Positions 7,295 to 18,011 of a DNA stretch of 64,000 bases are shown here, one piece after another. The stretch covers positions 372,001 through 436,000 of the forward strand of contig NZ_AP014545.1 in assembly GCF_016592435.1 (NCBI RefSeq), written 5' to 3'. The translations under genes and the position numbers were made by a program. Origin of the DNA: Amphritea japonica ATCC BAA-1530 (GTDB taxonomy: Bacteria; Pseudomonadota; Gammaproteobacteria; Pseudomonadales; Balneatricaceae). The notes below the pieces were generated by a model, which worked only from the letters and a program-made list of their open reading frames with translations, did no database searches and was not told the DNA's origin. How positions within the stretch are numbered: position 1 is the first letter of the stretch; the number at the start of each line of letters is the position of its first letter.

Positions 7295-8965
7295 ATGAAA
7301 TTGAAAGACGCTACCGTTACTGAATACATTCAAGAGATTAAGCAGCTTATACAATTAACTGATTTAGCTGAGGCGCAGTTAGTATTAGATGAAGCTTCTG
7401 AGTTATATCCGGAAAACTTTCAATTGAAGCTGTTGGGCGGACGAATACGTACAAAGGCTGATGGGGATGCTGCTGGTGAACTCTATTATAAAAGCCTAAA
7501 AGAGAAGTTTCCCGGTAGGGCGATAATAGATGTTGAACTGGCTAAGCTGGCTATTTATGGAAGTCAGTTTGAAGTTGCGACTAATTATATTAATTCGGCG
7601 AAAGAAAAAGGCTTGCAGAAGGGGGCGTCTTTAGATTTAGAGTCCCGTGTTGCATCTGGCGCAGGAGATATCCTGCTAGCGAAAAACCTGCTATCAGAGA
7701 GTATAAAAGAAGAATATATTACTAATATTCAACGGATTATTAGGCTGGTGGAGCTTTTTTTACGACTTGATGACTATGAGTCTGCAAAGCAAACAATTGA
7801 TCAATTATGTGAAACGTATCCGGATAATGTAATTGTTCGTAAGCGCGCATTTGAAGTTGCTAAATTTGCGCCGGGTGAAGAGGATGCGTTACTGCTTTGG
7901 CTAAAGATCTCCCCCGACAATCCTGAAGTGAATTTACAAGCCTTGCGGTTTTATCGAATGATGGGTCATCGTGAAAAAGCTAAATCACTGTTATTAAAAG
8001 GCTTAGAGAGAAACTGGGACAGTCATAAATTGTTTCGAAGAGCTAGGTGGGTTCTTGGAAGTTTCAAAGCAGATGATCATATCAAGGTTGTCAGAAGAGC
8101 TATTGAGTGGGCTCAGTCTGTTACACAAGAGGACTCATTGAGAGTCAGGCTTTTTGCAAAAGAACTACTTATTGAACTTGGAGGGCCTGTTCCTGCTTTA
8201 CTACAGAATTTCGAGAATTCAGAAGCTCCTTTATTGCAGGACTGGTTCGATTTAACCCCAGATGATAAGCAGCTGAAACGACCAGTTAAGTTTGAGTCTT
8301 ATAGTGAGGACGTGAATGTCGCTTGTACTGAGAACCATTCACCGGTGGTAATTGTGTTTACAGGGTTAGCTGATAAAGCAATGCTGCCCGCAAAAGCGTT
8401 AGATCGTTTTTTTGCTGCAAAAGGGTGGACTGCTATTTATCTTCAAGATAGTAATCGCATTTTATATAACGAGGGTATTCGTTCGGTGGCGGAGAGTTTT
8501 GAAGATACTCTAAGTTACTTAAGGGCTTTGTTGAAAGAGCTTAAGGCCACGCATTTGATCACATTTGGAACCTCCGCAGGAGGATATGGTGCGTTGCGCT
8601 ATGGGGTAGAACTGGGAGCTGAAAAAATTCTTGGGTTTTCTGCTCCAACTAATATAACTGAAGGTTTCCTGGCCAATGATGGTCGTGGACAGGTTGTTAC
8701 TAGACGTTTTAAGCGTTTGGAGGCTGATGCACTTGATATTAAGGGTGTTATAAGAAAGACAAACTACTCAGGAAAAATTGAATTGTATTATGCTGAAAAC
8801 CACCCTCAGGATAGTATGCATGCTTTATATTTAGCAGATGAGCCGACTGTTGCGTTGCGACCTCTTAAGGGGTTAGATGTTCACTACAGTTTGCTTCCGT
8901 TAATACAGAATGAAAAGTTCTTGGGTATTTTAGATACAGTAGATCAGAGTCTCAGAGAGAAATAA
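7295..8965 (+). CDS. TPR-repeat protein with C-terminal alpha/beta hydrolase-like domain
   Basis: About 556 residues when started at ATG 7295, which has a good ribosome site (AGGAAGTGTAGGA); ATG 7262 lacks one. Residues 1-320 are tandem helix pairs of TPR type (for example LAEAQLVLDEASELYPENFQL and DYESAKQTIDQLCETYPDN). From about residue 345 there is an alpha/beta hydrolase fold: VVIVFTGLADKAMLPA on strand one and the nucleophile elbow GTSAGGYGALRYG. There is no signal peptide, so it is cytoplasmic. It is divergent from the broken radical SAM gene, with an AT-rich promoter region between. The context suggests modification or release of a peptide or glycan, but no function is claimed. Confidence 0.7.
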   Translation: MKLKDATVTEYIQEIKQLIQLTDLAEAQLVLDEASELYPENFQLKLLGGRIRTKADGDAAGELYYKSLKEKFPGRAIIDVELAKLAIYGSQFEVATNYINSAKEKGLQKGASLDLESRVASGAGDILLAKNLLSESIKEEYITNIQRIIRLVELFLRLDDYESAKQTIDQLCETYPDNVIVRKRAFEVAKFAPGEEDALLLWLKISPDNPEVNLQALRFYRMMGHREKAKSLLLKGLERNWDSHKLFRRARWVLGSFKADDHIKVVRRAIEWAQSVTQEDSLRVRLFAKELLIELGGPVPALLQNFENSEAPLLQDWFDLTPDDKQLKRPVKFESYSEDVNVACTENHSPVVIVFTGLADKAMLPAKALDRFFAAKGWTAIYLQDSNRILYNEGIRSVAESFEDTLSYLRALLKELKATHLITFGTSAGGYGALRYGVELGAEKILGFSAPTNITEGFLANDGRGQVVTRRFKRLEADALDIKGVIRKTNYSGKIELYYAENHPQDSMHALYLADEPTVALRPLKGLDVHYSLLPLIQNEKFLGILDTVDQSLREK

Positions 8966-9074
8966 GATTATTTCTCAAGGCGCTCGCTTTTATCAAGTTA
9001 AGGGCAAGCATTAGTCGTTATCTTTTCAACATAAAATAAACCCTGAGGATACCCCTATAGCTAGTTCAAACACG

Positions 9075-9118
9075 AAAAAAGGCTTACCGACTCTTTAGAG
9101 AGTGCGATAAGCCTTTTC
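9075..9118 (-). terminator. Terminator of the NSS transporter unit
   Basis: AAAAAAGGCTTA and TAAGCCTTTT form the stem, with an inner ACTCT/AGAGT pairing. The T-rich flank on both sides makes it usable in both directions, so it may also end the hydrolase gene. Confidence 0.7.
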
Positions 9119-9142
9119 CTGGATAGCGCCGTGCTTTTTGGC

Positions 9143-10558
9143 TTAAGCTAGGTTGTAGATAAATACCACCATCACCGCAGCGGGTGTGATAAAGCGCAGT
9201 ACAAACATAAATGCCTTGTACGCCAGCTTGTTCCCGATTGACAGTTCGTTCTCGCCTGCCTGTTTTGACATAAACCAACCGACAAATAGTGAGATCAGCA
9301 GACCGCCCAGTGGCATTATCAGGTTGGCCGTGAAGTAGTCGAACAGGTCAAAGAATGTTTTACCTGCGAAACGTTCAAACATGCTCAGCGGGTGTACATC
9401 AGACCAGAGGTTAAGCGACAGAACCGTCAGAATACCCAGGCCCCAGACACAGAAGCCTGCGATCAGGGTGCCGGTCAGGCGGCTAATCCCTTTCTGTTCT
9501 TCAAACCACTCGACCACTGGCTCCAGCAAGGAGATAGCCGAGGTCACTGCTGCGACCACCAGCAGTATGAAGAACAGGGTGCCGAATAGCACACCGCCAG
9601 ACATCTGTCCGAAAGCCAGTGGCAGGGTTTGGAAGATAAGACCCGGGCCCGCGCCGGCTTCTAAACCGTTGGCGAATACCAGTGGGAAGATCGCCAGACC
9701 GGCTAATAGTGCAACCACCGTATCGACGACTGAAACGGTCACAGCGGTTTTAACGATAGAAACGTTCTTCGGCAGGTAGGAACCATAAGCCATCATGACG
9801 CCCATACCCAGGCTCAGGGTAAAGAAAGCGTGGCCCAGCGCGGTGAGAACACCTTCGGTGGTCAGCTTGGAGAAATCAGGCTGAAACAGGAACTTGAAAC
9901 CGTCGGCAAAGTTGTCGGTACTCATGGCGTAGCCAACCATTACCAACAGCAGGGCAAACAGGACCGGCATCAGGATATTGATCGCCTTTTCCATACCGGA
10001 GCTGAGGCCTCGGGCGACAATCATAATCACCAGCACCATAAATACAGAGTGCCAGAGTAGCAGGGTGTACGGATCAGCAAGGAGGTTGCCAAACATCGCG
10101 CCGATCGTTTCGGTATCGCTGCCGACGAATAAGCCACCTGCGGAGTTACCCACATAAGACAGCGCCCAGCCACCGATGACGGAGTAGAAGGACAGGATCA
10201 GGAAAGAAGCAAGCATTCCCATACCACCAATCCAGATCCAGCGTTTGGACAAACCATCACGCTGAGCAAGTTGACGCATACTGTTGATCGGGCTGGAACC
10301 GCCCCGGCGGCCGATCATTACTTCGGCAATCATGATCGGGATACCGATCAGCGCGATACACAGCAGATACACCAGTACAAAAGCCCCGCCACCGTTTTCA
10401 CCGGTGATATAGGGAAACTTCCAGATATTGCCCAGGCCGACGGCAGAGCCACTGGCCGCCAGGATAAAGGCCATACGGGAAGACCACAGCGGATGATCTT
10501 TCTTGGTGTTATCGCCAGCAGCAGATCCAGCGATAGGATTCTGTGTTAGTTCAGTCAT
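9143..10558 (-). CDS. Sodium-dependent transporter, NSS/SNF family
   Basis: A 471-residue inner-membrane symporter with about 11-12 membrane segments. The N-terminal SRMAFILAASGSAVGLGNIW followed by KFPYITGENGGGAFVLVYL is the sodium- and substrate-binding TM1 region of the neurotransmitter:sodium symporter family, whose bacterial members such as LeuT and TnaT import hydrophobic or aromatic amino acids. I chose ATG 10558 because GGAG lies 8-11 bases upstream; an in-frame upstream start at 10636 would add an unlikely extension. It is followed on the same strand by no other gene, and it lies downstream of leucine dehydrogenase and indolepyruvate oxidoreductase genes, which suggests amino-acid uptake for catabolism. 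A paralogue lies at 20456. Confidence 0.88.
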   Translation of the reverse strand: MTELTQNPIAGSAAGDNTKKDHPLWSSRMAFILAASGSAVGLGNIWKFPYITGENGGGAFVLVYLLCIALIGIPIMIAEVMIGRRGGSSPINSMRQLAQRDGLSKRWIWIGGMGMLASFLILSFYSVIGGWALSYVGNSAGGLFVGSDTETIGAMFGNLLADPYTLLLWHSVFMVLVIMIVARGLSSGMEKAINILMPVLFALLLVMVGYAMSTDNFADGFKFLFQPDFSKLTTEGVLTALGHAFFTLSLGMGVMMAYGSYLPKNVSIVKTAVTVSVVDTVVALLAGLAIFPLVFANGLEAGAGPGLIFQTLPLAFGQMSGGVLFGTLFFILLVVAAVTSAISLLEPVVEWFEEQKGISRLTGTLIAGFCVWGLGILTVLSLNLWSDVHPLSMFERFAGKTFFDLFDYFTANLIMPLGGLLISLFVGWFMSKQAGENELSIGNKLAYKAFMFVLRFITPAAVMVVFIYNLA

Positions 10559-10668
10559 TTTTGAGTCTCCAGATTTTATTTTTATGCTTAGAGAGAATGA
10601 GAATGTAAGGCCCGCCAGCACCAGACTGACGGGCAACCCGCAAAAAGGTTTTTGTTGCTTAAAAAACG

Positions 10669-11721
<1,053 letters not shown>

Positions 11722-11785
11722 AATCAGGTATTCCTTAAATCGTTATTCTTGTTGTAAGGCTCGGGCTAAAACGTCTCGCGACTGT

Positions 11786-14700
11786 TTATAAAGCCTGAGC
11801 TTGTTGCTGGCTGTCGCTGGTCTGACTAACCCGGGCGAGAAGCTCCTGACGCTGCTGTTGTGCTTTGTCGTAGGCGGCCTCTTTCACCGGTCCATAGCCA
11901 CGGATGGCAGCAGGCAGGCGTGCCAGCTCACAGGCATCCTGATGGCTATGGTTATTAAGGGAGGACAGTAGTTGTTGGATGTCACTCTCATATTCACTGA
12001 TCAGACGGCGTTCCAGACGGCGATCGGCACCGTAGCTGAACAGGTCCAGTGGTGTGCCGCGCAGGCTGCGTAGCTTTGCCAGCAGGCGGAACAGCGGCAG
12101 TACCTTTTCGCTGAATACGCGTTTGCGTGGTCGGCCAGTGGCCGGGTTAAGGCGGCTGATCAGCGGTGGTGCGAGATTGAATTCAAGCTCCAGGTCACCC
12201 TCAAACTGGGCTTCCAGTTGCTTGCGGAACTGCGCCGAGGTGAGTTGGCGGGCCACTTCATACTCATCTTTATACGCCAGCACTTTGCTGTAGTTTTCTG
12301 CGACGGCGAGGGTCAGGCCGGAGCTGTTCGTCTGGGCATTCTCAGCCTGTTGAACCTTGTCTACCAGCGCCTTGTAGCGGCGTGCCAGCGCATCGTTCTG
12401 GTAATCACGCAAGTGAGTCATTTCACGCTCGATGATTTCATTCAGACTGGGCATCAACTTGACGGCTTGTACCTGCGGGTCAGGATTGGCAATCGCCTGT
12501 ACCTGCGCCAGATCGAATGCTGCGCGGCGGCCCCACAGGAACGCCTGCTTATTGGCCTTGATGGCAACGCCGTTGAGTTCAATCGCTTTCTCAATGGCTT
12601 GGCTGTGCAATGGAATCAGACCTTTCTGCCAGGCGAAACCGATGCAGAACAGATTGACTGCCATACCGTTGCCGAGCAGGGCGGTGGCCAGCTGAGTGGC
12701 ATCCAGGCAGTGGCTGCCATTGGCGATGGCGGTATCGCGGATCACCTGTTGCATCGCTTCAGTGGGCACCTGGATATCCGGGTCTCGGGTGAATGCAGCG
12801 GGCATGGTCTCGTGATTGTTCACCACGACGTGACTACGCTGGCGATCCAGCTTGCCAAGCGCTTCTTCGCTGGCACCAACCATCAGGTCGAAACCGATCA
12901 TCAGGTCGGTTTCACCGGCAGGAATACGCACTGTGTGGATCTGTTCCTGCGTGTCGGCGATACGGATATGGCTCATAACGGCGCCAAATTTTTGTGCCAG
13001 ACCTATTTGATCCAGCACGCCGGCACCTTTCCCTTCGATATGTGCGGCCATGCCCAGTAGAGCACTAACCGTCACGACACCGGTGCCGCCAACGCCGGTC
13101 AGCATAATGTTGTAGGGTGTGCTGCAGCTCGGCAGTGTCGGCTCTGGCAATTCGGTAAACGCCAGGTTGCTACCCACGGCTTCGGGCTTGCGAAGCGTAC
13201 CACCCTTAACGGTCACAAAGCTGGGGCAGAAACCGCGCACGCAGCTGAAATCCTTGTTGCAGGAGGATTGATCAATGCTGCGCTTACGGCCGCGATCGGT
13301 CTCCTTGGGCAACAGGGACAGACAGTTAGACTGTATGCCGCAATCGCCACAACCCTCACAGATCTCCGAATTAATAACGACACGCTTATCCGGATCGGTC
13401 ATCTCGTTGCGCTTACGACGACGGCGTTTTTCAGCGGCGCAGGTCTGGTCGTAGATTATCACTGTGCAACCGGTTAATTCCCGTAACTCCATCTGTACCG
13501 AATGCAGATCGTCGCGATGGTGGAAGGTAACGCCGTCGGCAAATTCAGCCCGGCTCGGGTACTTGTTTGGCTCGTCACTGACCAGTGCAATGCGGCGGAT
13601 ACCTTCACCGTACAGCTGATGAGTTATCTGCTGCACCGTCAGGGTGCCATCGATCGGCTGACCACCGGTCATCGCTACAGCATCGTTGTACAGCACCTTG
13701 TAGGTGATGTTGACGCCGGATGCGACGGTCGCACGGATGGCCAGCAGGCCCGAATGGAAGTAGGTACCATCGCCCAGATTCTGGAAGACATGGTTGTTTT
13801 CAGTGAACGGCGCCTGGCCGATCCAGGTGGTTCCTTCACCACCCATCTGGGTGAAGGTGTCGGTGCCACGGTCCATCCAGGTGGCCATGTAATGACAGCC
13901 AATACCGCCCAGGGCGCGACTGCCTTCTGGCAGCGTAGTGGAGGTGTTGTGTGGACAGCCGGAACAGAAGTGTGGAGTACGTTCCAGCAAGGCGCGAGGC
14001 TGGGCCAGTTCGGCTTCTTTCCCGGTCAGGAAATCCAGCCGGCTGCTGATCTGCTCGCTGGTGTAAAACGGTGCAATGCGCGCGGCAATCGCCCGGGCGA
14101 TCATCGCCGGGGTAAGTTCGCCCAGTGACGTCAGAAGTTCGTTGTTCTGGTCATCTCGCTTGCCGACGATGCGCGGACGGGCAGACTGATCCTGCCAGCT
14201 GTAGAGCTGCTCTTTCAGCTGATCTTCGATCAGGCTACGTTTCTCTTCGATCACCAGGACTTCGTCCAGACCCTGAGCAAACTCGTGAATACCTTCGGGC
14301 TCAAGTGGCCATGGCATTGCTACCTTGTAGAGGCGGATACCGAGAGAAGCGGCTTGCTGGTGGCTGATGCCCAGATCTTCCAGTGCCTGCAGAACATCCA
14401 GGTAAGACTTGCCGGTGGTGACAATGCCGAAGCGCGGTGTGGCGGTGTCAATGATGGTGCGGTCAAGACGGTTGGTGCGACAGAAGGCTTGCGCAGCATG
14501 TATCTTATAGCGGTGCAGGCGTTCTTCCTGCTGTAGCGGCTTATCCGGCCAGCGGGCATTCAACCCGTCGGAAGGTAGCTCAAAATCGGTGGGTGTATTG
14601 ATCTCAAGGCGGGCCTGATCCAGATTGGCGGAGATTGCAGAATCCATCACTTCAGCCAGTGCTTTCATGCCGACCCAGCAGCCGCTGTAGCGGGACATCG

Positions 14701-15259
14701 CCCAGCCATAAAGGCCGTAATCGAGCATTTCCTGAATACCGGATGGGTACAGTACCGGTATCATCGCGTCCATAAACGCGTAGTCACTCTGATGTGGCAG
14801 AGTGGATGATTTGCTGGCGTGGTCATCACCGGCAACGGCCAGTACGCCGCCCAGTGGTGAGGTACCAAAGGCATTAGCGTGCTTCAGCACATCCCCGGTG
14901 CGATCGACACCCGGTCCTTTGCCATACCAGAGGCCAAATACGCCATCGTAGCGTGCGCCTTCGAACACGTTGACCTGTTGCGAACCCCATACGGAAGTGG
15001 CGCCCAGATCTTCATTAACGCCGGGCTGAAAGGTAATGTTGTGCTGTTTCAGGTAGTCACGGATCTGCCACAGGGTCTTGTCAAAATTCCCCAGTGGTGA
15101 ACCGCGGTAACCGGAGATGAAACCGGCAGTATTGAGTCCGGCGGTACGGTCACGCTCGGCTTGTAACATGGGTAGACGTGCCAGTGCCTGGCTACCGGTC
15201 AGATAGACGCGACCGGACTGCTTTTCCCACTTGTCCTGCAGAGTAATAGTTTGCTGCAT
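11786..15259 (-). CDS. Indolepyruvate:ferredoxin oxidoreductase, fused alpha-beta form
   Basis: The 1157-residue single-chain enzyme oxidatively decarboxylates aryl or branched 2-oxo acids to acyl-CoA with ferredoxin as acceptor and thiamine diphosphate as cofactor. The N-terminal part (GFISGYRGSPLGNFD, NEDLGATSVWGSQ) is the pyrimidine-binding domain, and the region around CSGCPHNTSTTLPEGS and GGEGTTWIGQAPF is the diphosphate-binding domain. A ferredoxin-like segment begins near residue 632 (CEGCGDCGIQSNC). The IorB-like gamma domain begins near residue 716 (GVGGTGVVTVSALLG). Fusion into one polypeptide is normal in aerobic proteobacteria. An AGGAGATCTC ribosome site precedes ATG 15259. It likely uses oxo acids made by the adjacent dehydrogenase. 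Confidence 0.88.
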   Translation of the reverse strand: MQQTITLQDKWEKQSGRVYLTGSQALARLPMLQAERDRTAGLNTAGFISGYRGSPLGNFDKTLWQIRDYLKQHNITFQPGVNEDLGATSVWGSQQVNVFEGARYDGVFGLWYGKGPGVDRTGDVLKHANAFGTSPLGGVLAVAGDDHASKSSTLPHQSDYAFMDAMIPVLYPSGIQEMLDYGLYGWAMSRYSGCWVGMKALAEVMDSAISANLDQARLEINTPTDFELPSDGLNARWPDKPLQQEERLHRYKIHAAQAFCRTNRLDRTIIDTATPRFGIVTTGKSYLDVLQALEDLGISHQQAASLGIRLYKVAMPWPLEPEGIHEFAQGLDEVLVIEEKRSLIEDQLKEQLYSWQDQSARPRIVGKRDDQNNELLTSLGELTPAMIARAIAARIAPFYTSEQISSRLDFLTGKEAELAQPRALLERTPHFCSGCPHNTSTTLPEGSRALGGIGCHYMATWMDRGTDTFTQMGGEGTTWIGQAPFTENNHVFQNLGDGTYFHSGLLAIRATVASGVNITYKVLYNDAVAMTGGQPIDGTLTVQQITHQLYGEGIRRIALVSDEPNKYPSRAEFADGVTFHHRDDLHSVQMELRELTGCTVIIYDQTCAAEKRRRRKRNEMTDPDKRVVINSEICEGCGDCGIQSNCLSLLPKETDRGRKRSIDQSSCNKDFSCVRGFCPSFVTVKGGTLRKPEAVGSNLAFTELPEPTLPSCSTPYNIMLTGVGGTGVVTVSALLGMAAHIEGKGAGVLDQIGLAQKFGAVMSHIRIADTQEQIHTVRIPAGETDLMIGFDLMVGASEEALGKLDRQRSHVVVNNHETMPAAFTRDPDIQVPTEAMQQVIRDTAIANGSHCLDATQLATALLGNGMAVNLFCIGFAWQKGLIPLHSQAIEKAIELNGVAIKANKQAFLWGRRAAFDLAQVQAIANPDPQVQAVKLMPSLNEIIEREMTHLRDYQNDALARRYKALVDKVQQAENAQTNSSGLTLAVAENYSKVLAYKDEYEVARQLTSAQFRKQLEAQFEGDLELEFNLAPPLISRLNPATGRPRKRVFSEKVLPLFRLLAKLRSLRGTPLDLFSYGADRRLERRLISEYESDIQQLLSSLNNHSHQDACELARLPAAIRGYGPVKEAAYDKAQQQRQELLARVSQTSDSQQQAQAL

Positions 15260-16021
15260 GCTGAGATCTCCTGGTGCTGAACAGGTACAGTCGAGCTGTC
15301 TGTATCAGAACGAATCAGAAAGAAAAAAGAGAAAGAAGGTGTAACGCCGGCGGGCTATGCTCGCACAGACAGGCTTAAGCGCATTGGCGGCGGAGAATCA
15401 CTCGCCAGGGGCAAAACAACAGATACTGCGGATGCATTAAGAGCGTGCACAGGGGCACTGAGATGAGAGAGACGCATTGTCATTACAAAATACCTTTAAC
15501 CTTGCTGGATCACAGCAATGGCTGAATATTGTTTTTATTGTACCGGCGGGTAGCCGGGGAAATACTACTGCACACCTGTTGGGTTTTGGGGTGTACTGGC
15601 GAGAAATACTATCGGTGGTATTTTTTTTAGTCAACAGGTTTTTAAGAGAGTAAAGCGGGTTCTTGCGATGAATTATCCTGCCTTTTTTAAAATCTACGAT
15701 AAAGTTATCTGCGGGTGTTTTATAGGTATTTACCCTTATCTTCATGAAAGTAAAAGAGAAACCTCTAATTGTTGTTACGAGAAAATCGCCTGTTCAGGAT
15801 TTGAAAATTAGTAAGATAAATTTTTTATTAAAAAAATGGGCTTTGGGTGGATAGATTATGTGCGTTCTTTGGGTCAATAACAGTAGAGCGCTTAAGAAAG
15901 GGTTGTTGATTCAATGGGTTAGTGGAGGAAGTACAGGTAGGAAAAAGGAATTCTGACTAATTGAAAATTTTGATAAATAGAGGCAGAGTGTCGGTATTAG
16001 TTTTAAATTTAAAGGATGTAA
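15260..16021. other. Intergenic region without a recognised gene
   Basis: About 760 bases separate two divergent genes. The part next to the oxidoreductase should hold its promoter. From about 15770 the sequence becomes strongly AT-rich, and this continues into the DUF3883 gene. A 102-codon minus-strand ORF at 15437-15745 has no recognisable domain and an unconvincing start. No RNA gene or repeat was seen. Confidence 0.5.
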
Positions 16022-16867
16022 ATGGCTAATAACTGGTCTGAGTCTGAAGTTGAGGCGGTCGTTCAAGATTATTTCAATATGCTTCGCTTGGAGTTAAGAG
16101 GCGAGAAGTATAACAAAACAGGGCATCGTCGCGCTCTTATCGAACAACTCAATAATCGTACTCACGGTTCAATTGAAATGAAGCATCAAAACATTAGTGC
16201 AGTACTAATGTCAGAAGATATCCAGGGTATTATCGGCTATAAACCCCTTGGGAATTATCAAGGAGCCTTGTTCAATGAAGTCTTTGGTTATTTAGCTCGA
16301 AATCGAGATCTTTATGCTTTGTTCAAAAAGGATGCTGAAGCGTTACCTATTATCCCATCTATTCAGGACTTCTTGGCAGCCTATGAAGATGCTCCTGAGC
16401 CTGTAGATACTAGTGGAAGCTCGATAGCTGAACCCCGTGCTATTTATGTACCTGAGAAGGTTAACTTCTTGGAAATTGAAGCGAACAATATTGAGTTGGG
16501 TGATGCAGGTGAGCAGTTTGTTATTAATTTCGAAAAGGCTCGCCTTATTCGGGCAGGCAAAGAGTCTCTGGCTGAACGGATAGAGCAGATTTCTGTTACT
16601 CAGGGGCCTGCTGCAGGATTTGATATTCTTTCTTTTGAAGAAAATGGTACAGATCGATATATTGAGGCGAAAACCACCAAGAACGGCAAGAATACGCCAT
16701 TCTATGTCACCCCAAACGAACTGCGTTTTTCACAAGCAAATGCTAAACGTTACCACTTGTATCGAGTCTTTAAATATCGAACAGATCCGAAGGTATTCTC
16801 GTTACAGGGTAATTTAGAAGAACTCTGTGATTTGAGGCCGTCGGAGTATATGGGAAGGGTAGGGTGA
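16022..16867 (+). CDS. DUF3883-domain protein, possible PD-(D/E)xK nuclease-like
   Basis: A 281-residue cytoplasmic protein. The C-terminal 110 residues match the DUF3883 pattern: GDAGEQFVINFEKARLI, then GFDILSFEENGTDRYIEAKT, then FYVTPNELRFSQANAKRYHLYRVF. The D...ExK spacing (D of GFDI; E and K of IEAKTT) resembles a restriction-type nuclease core. DUF3883 is often found in helicase and restriction or defence proteins. Here it stands with a helical N-terminal domain (residues 1-130) and no helicase. ATG 16022 follows AAAGGATGT. The gene is AT-rich relative to its flanks, and neighbours on either side are unrelated, which suggests acquired DNA. Biological role unknown. Confidence 0.7.
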   Translation: MANNWSESEVEAVVQDYFNMLRLELRGEKYNKTGHRRALIEQLNNRTHGSIEMKHQNISAVLMSEDIQGIIGYKPLGNYQGALFNEVFGYLARNRDLYALFKKDAEALPIIPSIQDFLAAYEDAPEPVDTSGSSIAEPRAIYVPEKVNFLEIEANNIELGDAGEQFVINFEKARLIRAGKESLAERIEQISVTQGPAAGFDILSFEENGTDRYIEAKTTKNGKNTPFYVTPNELRFSQANAKRYHLYRVFKYRTDPKVFSLQGNLEELCDLRPSEYMGRVG

Positions 16868-16912
16868 GAAGAAATCGCTCCTTATGTATTGATAAGAAAA
16901 GGAATTTTAATC

Positions 16913-17266
16913 ATGCAAAAGCCTCTGCATTATCTTTTAATCCTAATGATTATAATTTTTGGTGTAGCTTCGGGTAACTTACTTTCAAATTATATTTCAG
17001 CACAGTATGTTGCTTATCAAGCATCCATGGTGTCCAAAGAGCTCCGTGAACAAATTAATGTTGTGCAAGCGAAGCAAGTCAGAGCTCAGAGGTCGGAGCA
17101 AGCTGCTACTGAAGAGCAGCGAAAGCAAACAACTAAAGGAAAAAGATTACGAAGGTCATGTGATGACTGGAAAAAAGCTCACATCCAATTTGACTCCAAC
17201 AGCACAAAACTTGAAATGCAGAAGTCTTGTGATGCTTATGTTCAGTATGTCACTAAAGGATATTAA
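16913..17266 (+). CDS. Small membrane-anchored coiled-coil protein
   Basis: 117 residues from ATG 16913, which has AAAAGGAA upstream; a TTG start at 16889 is possible but poorer. One N-terminal membrane segment (about residues 5-27, LHYLLILMIIIFGVASGNLL) is followed by a charged coiled-coil-like stretch and a C-terminal domain with two cysteines (SCDDWKKAH and KSCDAYVQYVTKGY) that could form a disulphide in the periplasm. It follows the DUF3883 gene by 45 bases and shares its AT-rich composition. I do not recognise the family. Confidence 0.6.
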   Translation: MQKPLHYLLILMIIIFGVASGNLLSNYISAQYVAYQASMVSKELREQINVVQAKQVRAQRSEQAATEEQRKQTTKGKRLRRSCDDWKKAHIQFDSNSTKLEMQKSCDAYVQYVTKGY

Positions 17267-17354
17267 GCTTTTAAAAGTTAGAAATTTCCGAGTTTGAGTA
17301 TTGCTACTTCTGCGTCGCCAGATAACGCTTGTTCGTACCTTTCTTAGCTCAGTT

Positions 17355-17942
17355 TTAATCTCTCATGCAATGGCTGCTTTGAAGTAGCTGCAAGGCGGTT
17401 TCTTTTGCTTTAATTGCAGCAAGGCGGTCACCTTGTACATGGGCCAGGGTAATAGCGCCTTCTTTGAGTAAACATAATGCATTTGTGAAAGCGTCCGCCG
17501 CAACAGGCTCGAGATCTAGCGTTTCTACCTGAGCTCTGATTAGTTGAGCAACGCGCTCTTTATGGTGGCTACATAGTTGATGAAGAGGATTGTTAGGTTC
17601 ACTGAATTCGGCGCTAACATTGATAAAGAAACAGCCATGAAAGGGTTGTAGCTCATCAACCCGGTTATTGAACCAGTCATCAAGTGCATCAAATAAAGTC
17701 AGGACGCTGTCCGGACCGGGCTTAGCCTGATCTAATTGGCCTTTTAGCCAGTCATGAAAGCGCTGGTCGCGGTACTCAAGAACGGCTGACACTAGTGCCT
17801 CTTTGCCAGAAAAGTGATGATATAAGGTTTTTTTAGCAACGCCTGATTCAGATAATATCTCATTGATCCCAACCGCATGCACTCCCTTCAGATAAAAGAG
17901 CTTAAAGGCTGTTTTGATCAATTGAAGTCGTTTGTCTGACAT
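17355..17942 (-). CDS. TetR/AcrR family transcriptional regulator
   Basis: 195 residues from ATG 17942 (GTG 17951 is an alternative). The N-terminal helix-turn-helix reads RLQLIKTAFKLFYLKGVHAV followed by GINEILSESGVAKKTLYHHF, the classic TetR DNA-binding domain with the YHHF recognition-helix end. The C-terminal ligand-binding domain contains FHGCFFINVSAEF, a motif seen in regulators that respond to reactive small molecules. It is divergent from an HPP-family membrane protein gene, and two palindromes of the sequence type GTAGAC-N6-GTCTAC lie between them, so it most likely represses both genes until an inducer binds. Confidence 0.85.
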   Translation of the reverse strand: MSDKRLQLIKTAFKLFYLKGVHAVGINEILSESGVAKKTLYHHFSGKEALVSAVLEYRDQRFHDWLKGQLDQAKPGPDSVLTLFDALDDWFNNRVDELQPFHGCFFINVSAEFSEPNNPLHQLCSHHKERVAQLIRAQVETLDLEPVAADAFTNALCLLKEGAITLAHVQGDRLAAIKAKETALQLLQSSHCMRD

Positions 17943-17980
17943 GCGTTTCACCGAATTCTAAAACATCAATATTGACAGGA

Positions 17981-17998
17981 GTAGACCGGTCTGTCTAC
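17981..17998. promoter_or_regulatory. TetR operator 1
   Basis: GTAGACCGGTCTGTCTAC has perfect six-base arms GTAGAC and GTCTAC. It lies between the divergent TetR and HPP genes. A second copy with the same arms is centred 31 bases away, about three helical turns. Confidence 0.7.
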
Positions 17999-18011
17999 TA
18001 TGAGTCTGGTG

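Noticed and set aside
12218-13060. 280-codon plus-strand ORF
   Set aside because: It lies wholly antisense to the fused oxidoreductase, which has clear domains; GC-rich codon bias opens the opposite frame. Same for 13502-14128.
15437-15745. 102-codon minus-strand ORF in the long intergenic region
   Set aside because: No recognisable domain, mixed composition, and no Shine-Dalgarno; its upstream part is in the AT-rich divergent region.
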